Made by a program: the position numbers and the translations under genes
Source: Pigmentiphaga litoralis
Lineage (GTDB): Bacteria; Pseudomonadota; Gammaproteobacteria; Burkholderiales; Burkholderiaceae_B
Direction: 5' to 3'
Assembly: GCF_014651835.1 (NCBI RefSeq)
Contig: NZ_BMXQ01000001.1
Span: forward strand, 620,001-684,000
Length of the DNA: 64,000 nucleotides
The notes under the pieces: model-generated
What the model was told of the DNA's origin: nothing
What the model saw: the letters and a program-made list of their open reading frames with translations, nothing else
Database searches by the model: none
Shown: positions 1-7,700 of the stretch, piece after piece
Position numbering within the stretch: the first letter of the stretch is position 1
How the letters are laid out: every line of letters begins with the position of its first letter

Positions 1-807
1 GCACTGCGGCTGGCGCACGCCATGCGTGTCGATGGCCTGGGGGAAATGGCGTCGGGCATCGCACACGAACTCACGCAGCCCATGACGGCACTGCTCAGCC
101 AGAACCAGGCGGCCTTGCGGCTGATCGATGGCGGCGCAACGGCCAACGAGCTGGCGCCGGTGATCCGCACCAACATCCGGCTGGTCAATCGGGCGGGCGC
201 GATCCTGGAGCGGATGCGCGCCTTCGTCAGCCGCCGTGAACTGCCGCTGGCTGACACGGACGTCAATGCGGTGTTGCAAAGCGTCGTGGACCTGTGCCAG
301 GCCGACCTTGCCGCGCGCGGCATCGCGCTGCAATGGACGTCCATGGAGGTGGGGCGGGCGGTGGCCGACGCCGTGTCGCTGGAGCAGGTACTGCACAACC
401 TGGTGCGCAACGCGGCCGAAGCGATGATGGCGTCGGACCAGGGAAGACAGGGCGCAACGGCATCCACGGCGGCCGCAGCCGGCCCCGGCGGGCACGGCTC
501 GTCAGCGACCGGCCACGGCGCGTCAGCTGATCCGGCCCACTGGGTCCGACTCGTTGTCCGTCACAACGACATCGATAACCACACCGACGCCGCCATCACC
601 ATCGTTGTCGAAGACAACGGCCCGGGCATGGCCACGGACCGCGTCGAACAGATCTTTACCCCGTTCTACACGACCAAGGAAGGCGGCATGGGACTTGGCC
701 TGCCCTTGTGCGAACGGCTGATGGAAGCCATGGGGGGCCGCATCCAGGTCGATAGCGTGCTTGGCCAAGGCACCCGTTTCACCCTGACCCTCAAGGCCGC
801 CGCATGA
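1..807 (+). CDS. Sensor histidine kinase, C-terminal part (cut by window edge)
   Basis: This is the catalytic half of a histidine kinase; the frame is open to base 1, so the sensor region lies outside the window. The H-box GIAHELTQPM (about nt 55-84) carries the phospho-accepting His. The HATPase domain follows, with an N-box (HNLVRNAAEAM), a G1 box (DNGPGM) and a G2 box (GLGLPLCERL). The HELTQP form of the H-box is typical of FixL/TodS/DctB-type kinases. An Ala/Gly/Ser-rich insertion of roughly 40 residues (nt 440-530) sits just after the N-box and is unusual inside this fold. The stop codon overlaps the start of the downstream regulator by four bases (ATGA), so the pair is translationally coupled. 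The stimulus cannot be read from what is left. Confidence 0.93.
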   Translation, partial: ALRLAHAMRVDGLGEMASGIAHELTQPMTALLSQNQAALRLIDGGATANELAPVIRTNIRLVNRAGAILERMRAFVSRRELPLADTDVNAVLQSVVDLCQADLAARGIALQWTSMEVGRAVADAVSLEQVLHNLVRNAAEAMMASDQGRQGATASTAAAAGPGGHGSSATGHGASADPAHWVRLVVRHNDIDNHTDAAITIVVEDNGPGMATDRVEQIFTPFYTTKEGGMGLGLPLCERLMEAMGGRIQVDSVLGQGTRFTLTLKAAA

Positions 808-1406
808 CCCGCCCCCTGGTGTTCCTGATCGATGACGATGAAGACGTGCGCGACGCGCTGGCGCTGCTGCTGCGGACGATGGGGCTGGCCGTCGAAGCCT
901 ATGCGGACGCGGCGTCGTTCCTGGCGCGTGGCGCCCCGGAGCGCTTTGGCTGTGTCGTGACCGACGTACGGATGGCGGGCATGTCGGGGCTGCATCTGCT
1001 CGAGCGCCTGCAGGCGGACGCGTCGGGCCTGCCCGTGGTCGTGATCACGGGACATGGTGACGTGGCTGCCTGCCGGCGTGCGCTGCGGGGCGGCGCGGTG
1101 GACTTCCTGACCAAGCCGATCGACGAACATGCCCTGCTCGAAGCGATCGATGCCGGCCTGGCCCGAGGGCAGGGCGATCTGGGCAAGGCAAGGGAGCGCG
1201 ACGAAGCGGCGCGTGCCCTGTCCGTGCTGAGCCAGCGCGAACGCGAGATCATCACTCTGATCGCGCAGGGACTCGCGACCAAGGAAATCGCCCGAGCGCT
1301 GGAATTATCGCCACGCACGGTCGAAAAGCACCGGGCCGGCATCGCCACCAAACTCGGCACGACGTCGGTGGCGGACATGGTTCGCCTGGTCCTGGCAACG
1401 GCGTAG
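804..1406 (+). CDS. FixJ/NarL-type response regulator (REC + LuxR HTH)
   Basis: This 200-residue two-domain regulator is the likely partner of the kinase upstream. The receiver domain has the acidic pair (DDDED, residues 10-14), the phospho-acceptor Asp in VVTDVRM (about 54), the Thr of VITG and the Lys of LTKP. A LuxR-type helix-turn-helix occupies about residues 138-195 (LSQREREI, KEIARALELS, VEKHRAGI). The layout matches FixJ/TodT/TtrR-class regulators. A perfect inverted repeat begins three bases after the stop and lies in front of a secreted HbpS/GlcG-like gene, which may therefore be a target; that link is inference. Confidence 0.93.
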   Translation: MTRPLVFLIDDDEDVRDALALLLRTMGLAVEAYADAASFLARGAPERFGCVVTDVRMAGMSGLHLLERLQADASGLPVVVITGHGDVAACRRALRGGAVDFLTKPIDEHALLEAIDAGLARGQGDLGKARERDEAARALSVLSQREREIITLIAQGLATKEIARALELSPRTVEKHRAGIATKLGTTSVADMVRLVLATA

Positions 1407-1408
1407 TT

Positions 1409-1428
1409 CTACCCAGCCGACTGGGTAG
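1409..1428. promoter_or_regulatory. Perfect 8-bp inverted repeat between regulator and HbpS-like gene
   Basis: CTACCCAG, then the four-base spacer CCGA, then CTGGGTAG. No T-run follows, so it is a poor intrinsic terminator. A symmetric element 82 bases before the next start codon fits an operator for a LuxR-type regulator, possibly the one encoded immediately upstream. It could also be a simple mRNA hairpin. Confidence 0.4.
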
Positions 1429-1510
1429 CGCACCGGCTGTGCGCACGCGGGGGCCGTCGGTACAGTTCTCCCATGGCCGGATGACCGGTCACGCAACCCC
1501 GGAGACCCCC

Positions 1511-1999
1511 ATGAAAGCCACTCAACGCATTGCCGCCATCGCCCTTGCCGCCACGCCATTGTTCGCCTCGGCGCAACTGCTGCAGGAACGGAACGTACCG
1601 GCCACCATCGCCACCGAGATCGCGCATGCCGCCCTGAACGCCTGCGCCCAGCGCGGCTTCAACGTCAGTGCTGCGGTCGTGGATCGGGCTGGCGTGCTGC
1701 GCGTGCTGGTCCGTGCCGACAACGCCGGTCCGCATACCGTTGATGGCGCCCGGATGAAGGCCTACACGTCCTCGTCGTCGCGTGCCCCGACACTGACCAT
1801 GCAGGAAAACTCGCAGAAGAACCCGGTTGCGCAACACCTGTCCGACATCCCTGGCTTTCTGCTGCTTGGCGGCGGGGTGCCCATCCGTGTGGGTAACGAA
1901 GTGGTCGGCGCGGTCGGTGTCGCTGGCGCGCCGTCGGGCGTCATCGACGGCGAATGCGGTGCCGCCGGCATCGAATCCGTCAAGGCCAAGCTGATGTAA
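1511..1999 (+). CDS. Secreted HbpS/GlcG-family (DUF336) protein
   Basis: This 162-residue protein has a clear signal peptide (residues 1-21, ending ASA) and then one GlcG/HbpS domain, which fills the rest. Family hallmarks are the early strand AAVVDRAGVLRVLVR, the Lys-Ala-Tyr-Thr stretch after DGARM, and the glycine-rich FLLLGGGVPI / VGAVGVAGA segments. Relatives bind haem or corrinoids, or sit beside alcohol and glycolate oxidation genes; no activity is certain. The start was chosen for its GGAG motif (1501-1504) and signal peptide; a longer in-frame reading from 1439 has no such signal. A second, cytosolic family member lies at 49507. Confidence 0.88.
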   Translation: MKATQRIAAIALAATPLFASAQLLQERNVPATIATEIAHAALNACAQRGFNVSAAVVDRAGVLRVLVRADNAGPHTVDGARMKAYTSSSSRAPTLTMQENSQKNPVAQHLSDIPGFLLLGGGVPIRVGNEVVGAVGVAGAPSGVIDGECGAAGIESVKAKLM

Positions 2000-2037
2000 G
2001 GCCGGACCGCGCATCGGTAACGATGCGCCATGGAAAA

Positions 2038-2068
2038 AAGGGGATGCCATTGTCAGTGGCATCCCCTT
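2038..2068. terminator. Bidirectional intrinsic terminator
   Basis: A 12-bp perfect stem (AAGGGGATGCCA paired with TGGCATCCCCTT) with a seven-base loop. An A-run lies on the left side and a T-rich stretch on the right, so it can serve both the HbpS-like gene (plus strand) and the lemA-TPM operon (minus strand), which converge here. Confidence 0.85.
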
Positions 2069-2113
2069 GTTTATGGCGCGGTGTTCGTGCGCAGATCGAT
2101 CACGCAAAGACGA

Positions 2114-2632
2114 TCAGATGAAGACGGGCCGATCCGGGAGCCGGTTGGGGTCGGACGCTGCGTCACCCGATGCGACATCCCCCGCGGGCAGCGCGGCTTT
2201 CAACGCCGCCTCGATCGTATCGATGCCGGTTTCCAGCGTTCCGATGTAATCGCCGCGCCGAAAGCCTTCCTGGATGGTGTGGCACACGCCATCCCAGGTC
2301 GCATCCGGCACGTCGATGCCCCGATCGGCAATCAGTTCGATGCATCGGTTGCCCAGGGCGATGTACAGCAGCATGCCCGTGCGCTGGGGCGTATCCCACA
2401 CGCGTTGACGGCCAAAGACTTCAAGTGCCCGGGTAGCGCCATCGGGCACGTGATCGGGCAGATGCGTCTCAAGCACGACCAGCAATTCGCCAGGGTGATG
2501 TGTCTCGCTTTCTGCGATCGCGACAGCCAGCCGGTCGAGCGCCGCCGCGTTGAAATGCCGGGACCGGCGCCAATGGCCGCTGACGAGCGGCCAGCCGCAA
2601 GCGCGGGCGAACTTACCAACTGCCGGATGCAC
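2114..2632 (-). CDS. TPM-domain protein, second of a pair
   Basis: This 172-residue protein has a TPM fold (the domain of plant TLP18.3/Psb32 and bacterial YgcG). Recognisable parts are RLAVAIAESE, GELLVVLE and an extended helical end. There is no signal peptide or membrane segment, so it is probably cytoplasmic. The start is not ATG: I place it at a GTG (2632-2630), where GGAGG lies five bases upstream. That makes it overlap the 3' end of the preceding TPM gene by 20 bases, which suggests translational coupling. A longer reading to 2854 only adds low-complexity Ala/Val sequence antisense in character to the Gly-rich tail of its neighbour. It is the last gene of lemA-TPM-TPM. Confidence 0.8.
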   Translation of the reverse strand: MHPAVGKFARACGWPLVSGHWRRSRHFNAAALDRLAVAIAESETHHPGELLVVLETHLPDHVPDGATRALEVFGRQRVWDTPQRTGMLLYIALGNRCIELIADRGIDVPDATWDGVCHTIQEGFRRGDYIGTLETGIDTIEAALKAALPAGDVASGDAASDPNRLPDRPVFI

Positions 2633-3527
2633 CGCCGCCTCCACTGCGGCCACCGCCGCCTGAGAACCCACCACCGCCGCCGCCGAAGCCGCCGCCCCCA
2701 CCGCCAAGACCTCCACCAAAGCCGCCACCGAAGCCGCCGCCGAACCCACCGCGGCCCAGGCCACGGCGGGACATCGTGCGGGCGCCGCCACCTGGCAGGA
2801 AGCCCTTGCCGACCACGCTGCAGATGACGCCCAGCACGCCGCCGAGCAATACAAACAGCAGCGATCCGGTGAACATGAAGCCTGCCACCGCGCCGAGCAA
2901 GGCCGCAGCCCAGACCGGCAGCATGATCAACACCAGCCCCGCGCCAAACAGGATGGCGGTCGGGATCCCACGCACGGTTTCGGCGGCATTGGCCTTGGCC
3001 CGTTCAACGGGCGGCAACGCCTCGCCCTGGACCAGGCCAATCAACGCGTTCACGCCGGCCTCGACACCGCCGGCGAAATCGCCTTCCCGAAAGCGCGGGG
3101 TGACCTGCTCGCGAATGATGCGGCTGGCCTGCGCATCGGGCACGGCGCCTTCCAGGCCATAGCCGACTTCGATCCGCAGGGTGCGATCGTTCTTGGCGAT
3201 CACGAACAGCACGCCGTCTTCTGCCTGCTTGCGGCCCAGCTTCCAGGCGTCGAACACGCGAACGGCGTATTGCTCGATCGCTTCGCCGTCGGTCGTCGGC
3301 ACCATCAGCACCGCGATCTGCGCGCCTTTTTCTTCCTCCAGGGCCTGCATCTTTGCTTCGAGTCGCGCGATCGCTGCGGCATCCAGCGTGCCGGTCTGGT
3401 CGGTCACGCGCCGTTCGAGCTTCGGCACGGCGGTCTCGGCGGCGTGCGTGAGGCCAGGCGGCAGCAGGGCGCCAACCATGACCATCACGCACAGGCAGAG
3501 CCCATGCCATAGACGGGCCGGGTTCAT
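2613..3527 (-). CDS. TPM-domain membrane protein with glycine-rich tail (YgcG-like)
   Basis: This 304-residue envelope protein has a signal peptide (residues 1-30, ending THAAE), a TPM domain (about 36-165; motifs RVTDQTGTLD, GAQIAVLMVP, EDGVLFVIAKNDR and EVGYGLEGAVPD), two membrane segments (about 188-240), and an extreme glycine/phenylalanine repeat tail of GGFGGG type (about 252-304). This is the usual architecture of proteins annotated as YgcG or 'beta-propeller methanol dehydrogenase-like', whose role is unsettled. The first codon overlaps the lemA stop by four bases and the tail overlaps the next TPM gene. The glycine repeats are coded by near-identical GGC/GGT runs, so the length may vary between strains. 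Confidence 0.92.
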   Translation of the reverse strand: MNPARLWHGLCLCVMVMVGALLPPGLTHAAETAVPKLERRVTDQTGTLDAAAIARLEAKMQALEEEKGAQIAVLMVPTTDGEAIEQYAVRVFDAWKLGRKQAEDGVLFVIAKNDRTLRIEVGYGLEGAVPDAQASRIIREQVTPRFREGDFAGGVEAGVNALIGLVQGEALPPVERAKANAAETVRGIPTAILFGAGLVLIMLPVWAAALLGAVAGFMFTGSLLFVLLGGVLGVICSVVGKGFLPGGGARTMSRRGLGRGGFGGGFGGGFGGGLGGGGGGFGGGGGGFSGGGGRSGGGGASGSW

Positions 3528-4147
3528 CGCGCCGGGGCCGGCGCAGGACGGGCGCCGCCACCAAAGTCGACTGCGGGCGGCCGCGAAATGGCGGCCTCGT
3601 TTTCAACCGCAAAGTTCGCCTTCGGCTTGTAGCCCATGACCTTGGCGGTGATGGCGCCGGGGAACTGGCGGATCAGGACGTTGTATTCCTCAACCGATTT
3701 CACGTAGCGATTGCGGGCCACGGCGATACGGTTTTCCGTTCCTTCCAGTTGCGCCTGCAGGTCGCGAAACAGTCCATCGGCCTTCAGCTGCGGATAGTTT
3801 TCGGTCACCACCAGCAGGCGGGACAGGGCCGAACTGAGTTCGCCTTGTGCCTGCTGGAAGCGTTGCACCTGCGCCGGATCATCCAGCTGCTCGGCCGTGA
3901 TGTTGGTCGAGCCGACGCGCGCGCGGGCTTCGGTCACGCGGGTCAGCACGGCCTCTTCGTGGCTGGCGTACCCCTTCACGGTGCTGACAAGGTTCGGGAT
4001 CAGATCGGCGCGGCGTTGATACTGGTTCAATACTTCGGACCACGCAGCCTTGACCTTTTCGTCAGAGGCCTGCATGGCGTTGTAGCCGCATCCGGTCAGG
4101 GTCGCGGCAAAGAACGAAAGCATAAAGAGGGATAACAGTCGCTTCAT
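3524..4147 (-). CDS. lemA: LemA family lipoprotein
   Basis: This 207-residue LemA protein has a lipoprotein signal with the lipobox LTGC at Cys20, so it is likely anchored to a membrane. The LemA core follows: VKAAWSEVLNQYQRRADLIPNLV, then helical coiled segments and FPGAITAKVMGYK. Family members are helical bundles regularly found with TPM-domain genes, as here (lemA-TPM-TPM, ATGA overlap), but their biochemical role is unknown. The C-terminus is a short Pro/Ala/Arg-rich tail. It is the first gene of the operon; the 112 bases upstream (4148-4259) hold the likely promoter. Confidence 0.94.
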   Translation of the reverse strand: MKRLLSLFMLSFFAATLTGCGYNAMQASDEKVKAAWSEVLNQYQRRADLIPNLVSTVKGYASHEEAVLTRVTEARARVGSTNITAEQLDDPAQVQRFQQAQGELSSALSRLLVVTENYPQLKADGLFRDLQAQLEGTENRIAVARNRYVKSVEEYNVLIRQFPGAITAKVMGYKPKANFAVENEAAISRPPAVDFGGGARPAPAPAR

Positions 4148-4259
4148 GATGACGGCTCACTGGGGGCGGGGCGTTCCATTACAGCAGGTTTCCTCTTGAG
4201 CAAGCATTTAACCGTCCGTCGGGGGCGTTACGTGCGTTACGCAATGTCAGCGCCAGGCA

Positions 4260-4550
4260 TCAGCCACGGTTGGGATGGGGCGTTGGTTGCTCGAACAGGG
4301 AACGGAAGCGGGGCAGGGCGCCGACGATGTCGGCGCTATAGATTTCGACTCCTGGATTGTCGGGGTCGAACAGCACGATGCCGTCCTTGGTCGTCAGCGC
4401 CCAAGGATGATCGGTGTCGCGCATTTGTGGCCATTTGTCGGACACGGGCTGCAGGCCGTGCATCACGCCATGGAACCAGGTCGTGCCGATCTTGACGACC
4501 AGCGGGCGGCCAAGGAAATCGGGCCATGAGTCGTACCGTTGCAATGCCAT
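4260..4550 (-). CDS. Small conserved-looking hypothetical protein
   Basis: This 96-residue protein with no signal or membrane segment matches no family I can name. It is rich in Trp and Asp/Pro and reads like a compact folded beta protein (WFHGVMHGLQPVSDKWPQMR, DGIVLFDPDNPGVEI). Coding bias fits the minus strand better than the overlapping plus-strand readings. It stands alone: lemA starts 112 bases away on the same strand, and the helicase/nuclease gene is divergent. The 204 bases between 4551 and 4754 are the shared upstream region and show no other gene. Confidence 0.6.
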   Translation of the reverse strand: MALQRYDSWPDFLGRPLVVKIGTTWFHGVMHGLQPVSDKWPQMRDTDHPWALTTKDGIVLFDPDNPGVEIYSADIVGALPRFRSLFEQPTPHPNRG

Positions 4551-4754
4551 GCTGGGTTCGCCTGGGGCGGATGACCGACGGATTCTGCACGAATCTGCCC
4601 TGCGCGATTATCCGTAAGTATCCTTAAGACCGCCTGGTGTAGTTCCCCTCCTGGTCGCCCAGATGGCAGACTGGCTCGCGATACACTGGGCGCCGTTCCC
4701 GACGCTGGCAGAATCCATGATTGCCCCGGGTGCAGTCTTCATCGAAGGTCATCC

Positions 4755-7700
4755 ATGTCCGTCACACCTCCCTCCTTGTTCCAGAGCAGCCTGACGCCCG
4801 AGCTCAAGCTCGAGCGCGCGCGGCTCGAACTGCTGGACCTGTCTGCCCGCAACCGTCTGCTGAACGTGCCCAAGTTTTCCAAGACAGCCAAGACGGTGGA
4901 CGTGGTGGGAGAGAAGACGGCCGAGGTGTTCCGTCTCCTGGTGCGCGAGACCAAATCCTTCAGTTTCGTGGCCGGCCGGCCCGACCGGCCCGAGCGCGGC
5001 GAGGCGCAGGAAGGCGAGGGCACCGATGAGGAAGGCCAGTGGTCGGCCGATTACGACGTGACGCCGGAAGATGCGGAACTCGACGCGCGCGGCGTCATGC
5101 GCCGCCATGCGGACACCCGTCTGCAGACACGCATGACCCCGAAAGGCCTGCAAAAGCGCCTGCTGGACATGTATCACGACGCCCGCACGCTGGAAGAAGA
5201 GCAGGGCGTCAACATCCTGTTTCTGGCGCTGGGTACGCTGAAATGGGTCGACCCCAAGAACAAGGACAATGCGCGCCACGCGCCCTTGCTGCTGGTGCCG
5301 GTGACCCTGGAGCGGGCCAAGGCGGGCGAGCGTTTTTCGCTGCGGGCGCGTCAGGAAGAAATCACGTCCAACCTGTCGCTTGAAGCCTGGCTCGATCGTG
5401 AGCATGGACTCGCCATGCCGCCTTTCGATGCGACCGACGACTTCAATCCGGTGACCTATCTGGCGGCCGTGGCCCAGGCCGTCTCGACCAAGGCAGGTTG
5501 GCAGGTCGAGCCCGATGACATCGTGCTGGGCTTTTTTTCATTCGCCAAATTCCTGATGTATCGGGACCTGGACCCGGCCAATTGGCCCGACCAGGGCATC
5601 CTGAACCAGCCGGTGGTGCGGTCCCTGCTGGGCGATGGATTCGAAAGCGACGGCGAGTCGGTGTCGGACGACGTCGCCATCGACGATCTGATTCCGCCGG
5701 CCGACATGCTGCACATCGTCGATGCGGACAGCTCGCAAACCCTGGCGATCCATGACGTGCGCAAGGGCCGCAACCTGGTGATCCAGGGACCACCGGGCAC
5801 GGGCAAGTCGCAGACCATTGCGAACGTAATCGCGGCGGCGGTGGCCGACGGCAAAACGGTGCTGTTCGTTGCCGAAAAGATGGCGGCGCTGGAAGTCGTG
5901 AAGCGCCGGCTCGACAGTGCGGGGGTGGGTGATGCCTGCCTGGAACTGCATAGCAACAAGGCCAACAAGCGTGCGCTGCTGCAGGAATTGCGGCGCACCT
6001 GGGAACTGGGCGCCCCGCGTGCCGACTTCCCGAGCAATGTGGTGACGCGGCTGCAGGCCGCGCGCGATGGGCTGAACAGCCACGTGACGCGCATGCACAC
6101 GCCGCTTGAACCGTCCGCCCTGTCGCCGTTCGATGTCGTAGGCCAGATGGTGCGCTTGCGGCGCGAGGGTCAGCGCCCGGTGGACCTGCAACTGGAAGGC
6201 GCAACGACCTGGACGCCTGATGACGTGCGCGACCGCGCGCGGCTGGTGCACGAACTGAGTCAGCGTATCGATGACATCGGAAGGCCCGCCACGCATCCGT
6301 GGTACGGCATCGGGCTGGACATGGTGTTGCCGACCCTGGTCGAACGCCTGACGCCGCGCCTGCAGGATCTGGCCGACCGGATGAACCGGTTGCAGGCCAA
6401 CGTGCGTGAACTGGAAAATGCGCTGGCGCTCGACCCGGCAGTCACGTCATTCGATGACACCCGGCGATTGACCGACAAGGCCGAACTGCTGGCGACCGTG
6501 CCGGCTTTCCTGTCCGCGGATGCCTTGTCCTCCACGGTGTGGGACGACCGCTCGGCCGACGTTCGTGCCGTGCTCGAGCAGGGCCAGGCGTATGCGGAAC
6601 AGGAAGCCGCTCTGCGGCCGATGCTGCAGGCTGGCGCGATCACGCGTGACGATCTGCGTCCTTTGCAGGAAGGGCTGTCTGCCTTGCCGGCGGGATTCCC
6701 GCTGGATGCCATTGCCGCCGCGCGCGAGGTGGTGGCAATGCTGCCGCGTCTGGTCCTTGAAGCGCAGCGCCTGGCCGCTGAACTCGGCAGCGCCGCGAAC
6801 ACGGATACCTTTGCGGCCATCGCCCGTCTGGCCACGACCGCCGAGCGCGTCGCCAAGGCCCCGGACGCCAGTCCCGAAGCCTTTGCCGCGACGGTGTGGA
6901 GCCACGGCGTCGAGCAGGCCAACGACCTGGCCCAGGCGGTAGCGACCCTGGAACACAGCCGCGCCGCCATTGGCGAGCAGTTGCTGGATACCGCCTGGAC
7001 AACCGACGTTGCTGCCGCGCGCCAGGCGCTTGCGACCCATACCGGCATGTTCAAGATGCTCAACGGTGATTGGCGCAAGGCGCGGGCGCTGGCCCGGTCA
7101 TTGGTCCGTGACCCGCAGTTGCCGGTGTCCGATATCGTCGGCTTGTTCGATGTTCTGCTGCGTGGGCAGGCCGCGGCCGGGCGCATCCGGGCCGATCACA
7201 GTTTCGGGCTGTCGGCATTCGGCGGCGACTGGCGCGGTGAACGCTCCACGAGTGCGCCATTGCTGGCCCTGGTCGAGTGGATGCGCACCCTGCAAGGCCT
7301 GGGGGACGAACCGCGCCTGCTGGCTGGCCGGCTTGCCGAACGGTCTGCCGTCGGCGCCCGCGCCGCGCAATTGCGCCAGTTGATCGAGCAGGCCCGGCCT
7401 GCCATGCAGCAGCTGGGCCAGGCCTATGCCACGAGTGTGGCCGACGCGTTCGATGGCGCTGCCACGCTGGACCATGCCAGTCTGGCGGTCGTCGGGCAAC
7501 GCGCGGCAACCTTGGTCCAGACCGATGATCTGTCGCGGCAATGGTTCGTGGACCCGCCGCAGGACCTGGGCGCGCGCAACGCGTTGGTGGACCGGTTGGC
7601 CACCTTGCACGCCGCCCACGCTGCCATCGCCGCGCACGCCGAGCTGGGCGCTGCCGCGTTCGCTGACGCATGGCATGCGCAGGCATCGGATTGGTCCCAA

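Noticed and set aside
2650-2780. Glycine-repeat DNA as a stand-alone repeat element
   Set aside because: It is the coding sequence for the glycine-rich tail of the TPM protein, a common feature of that family.
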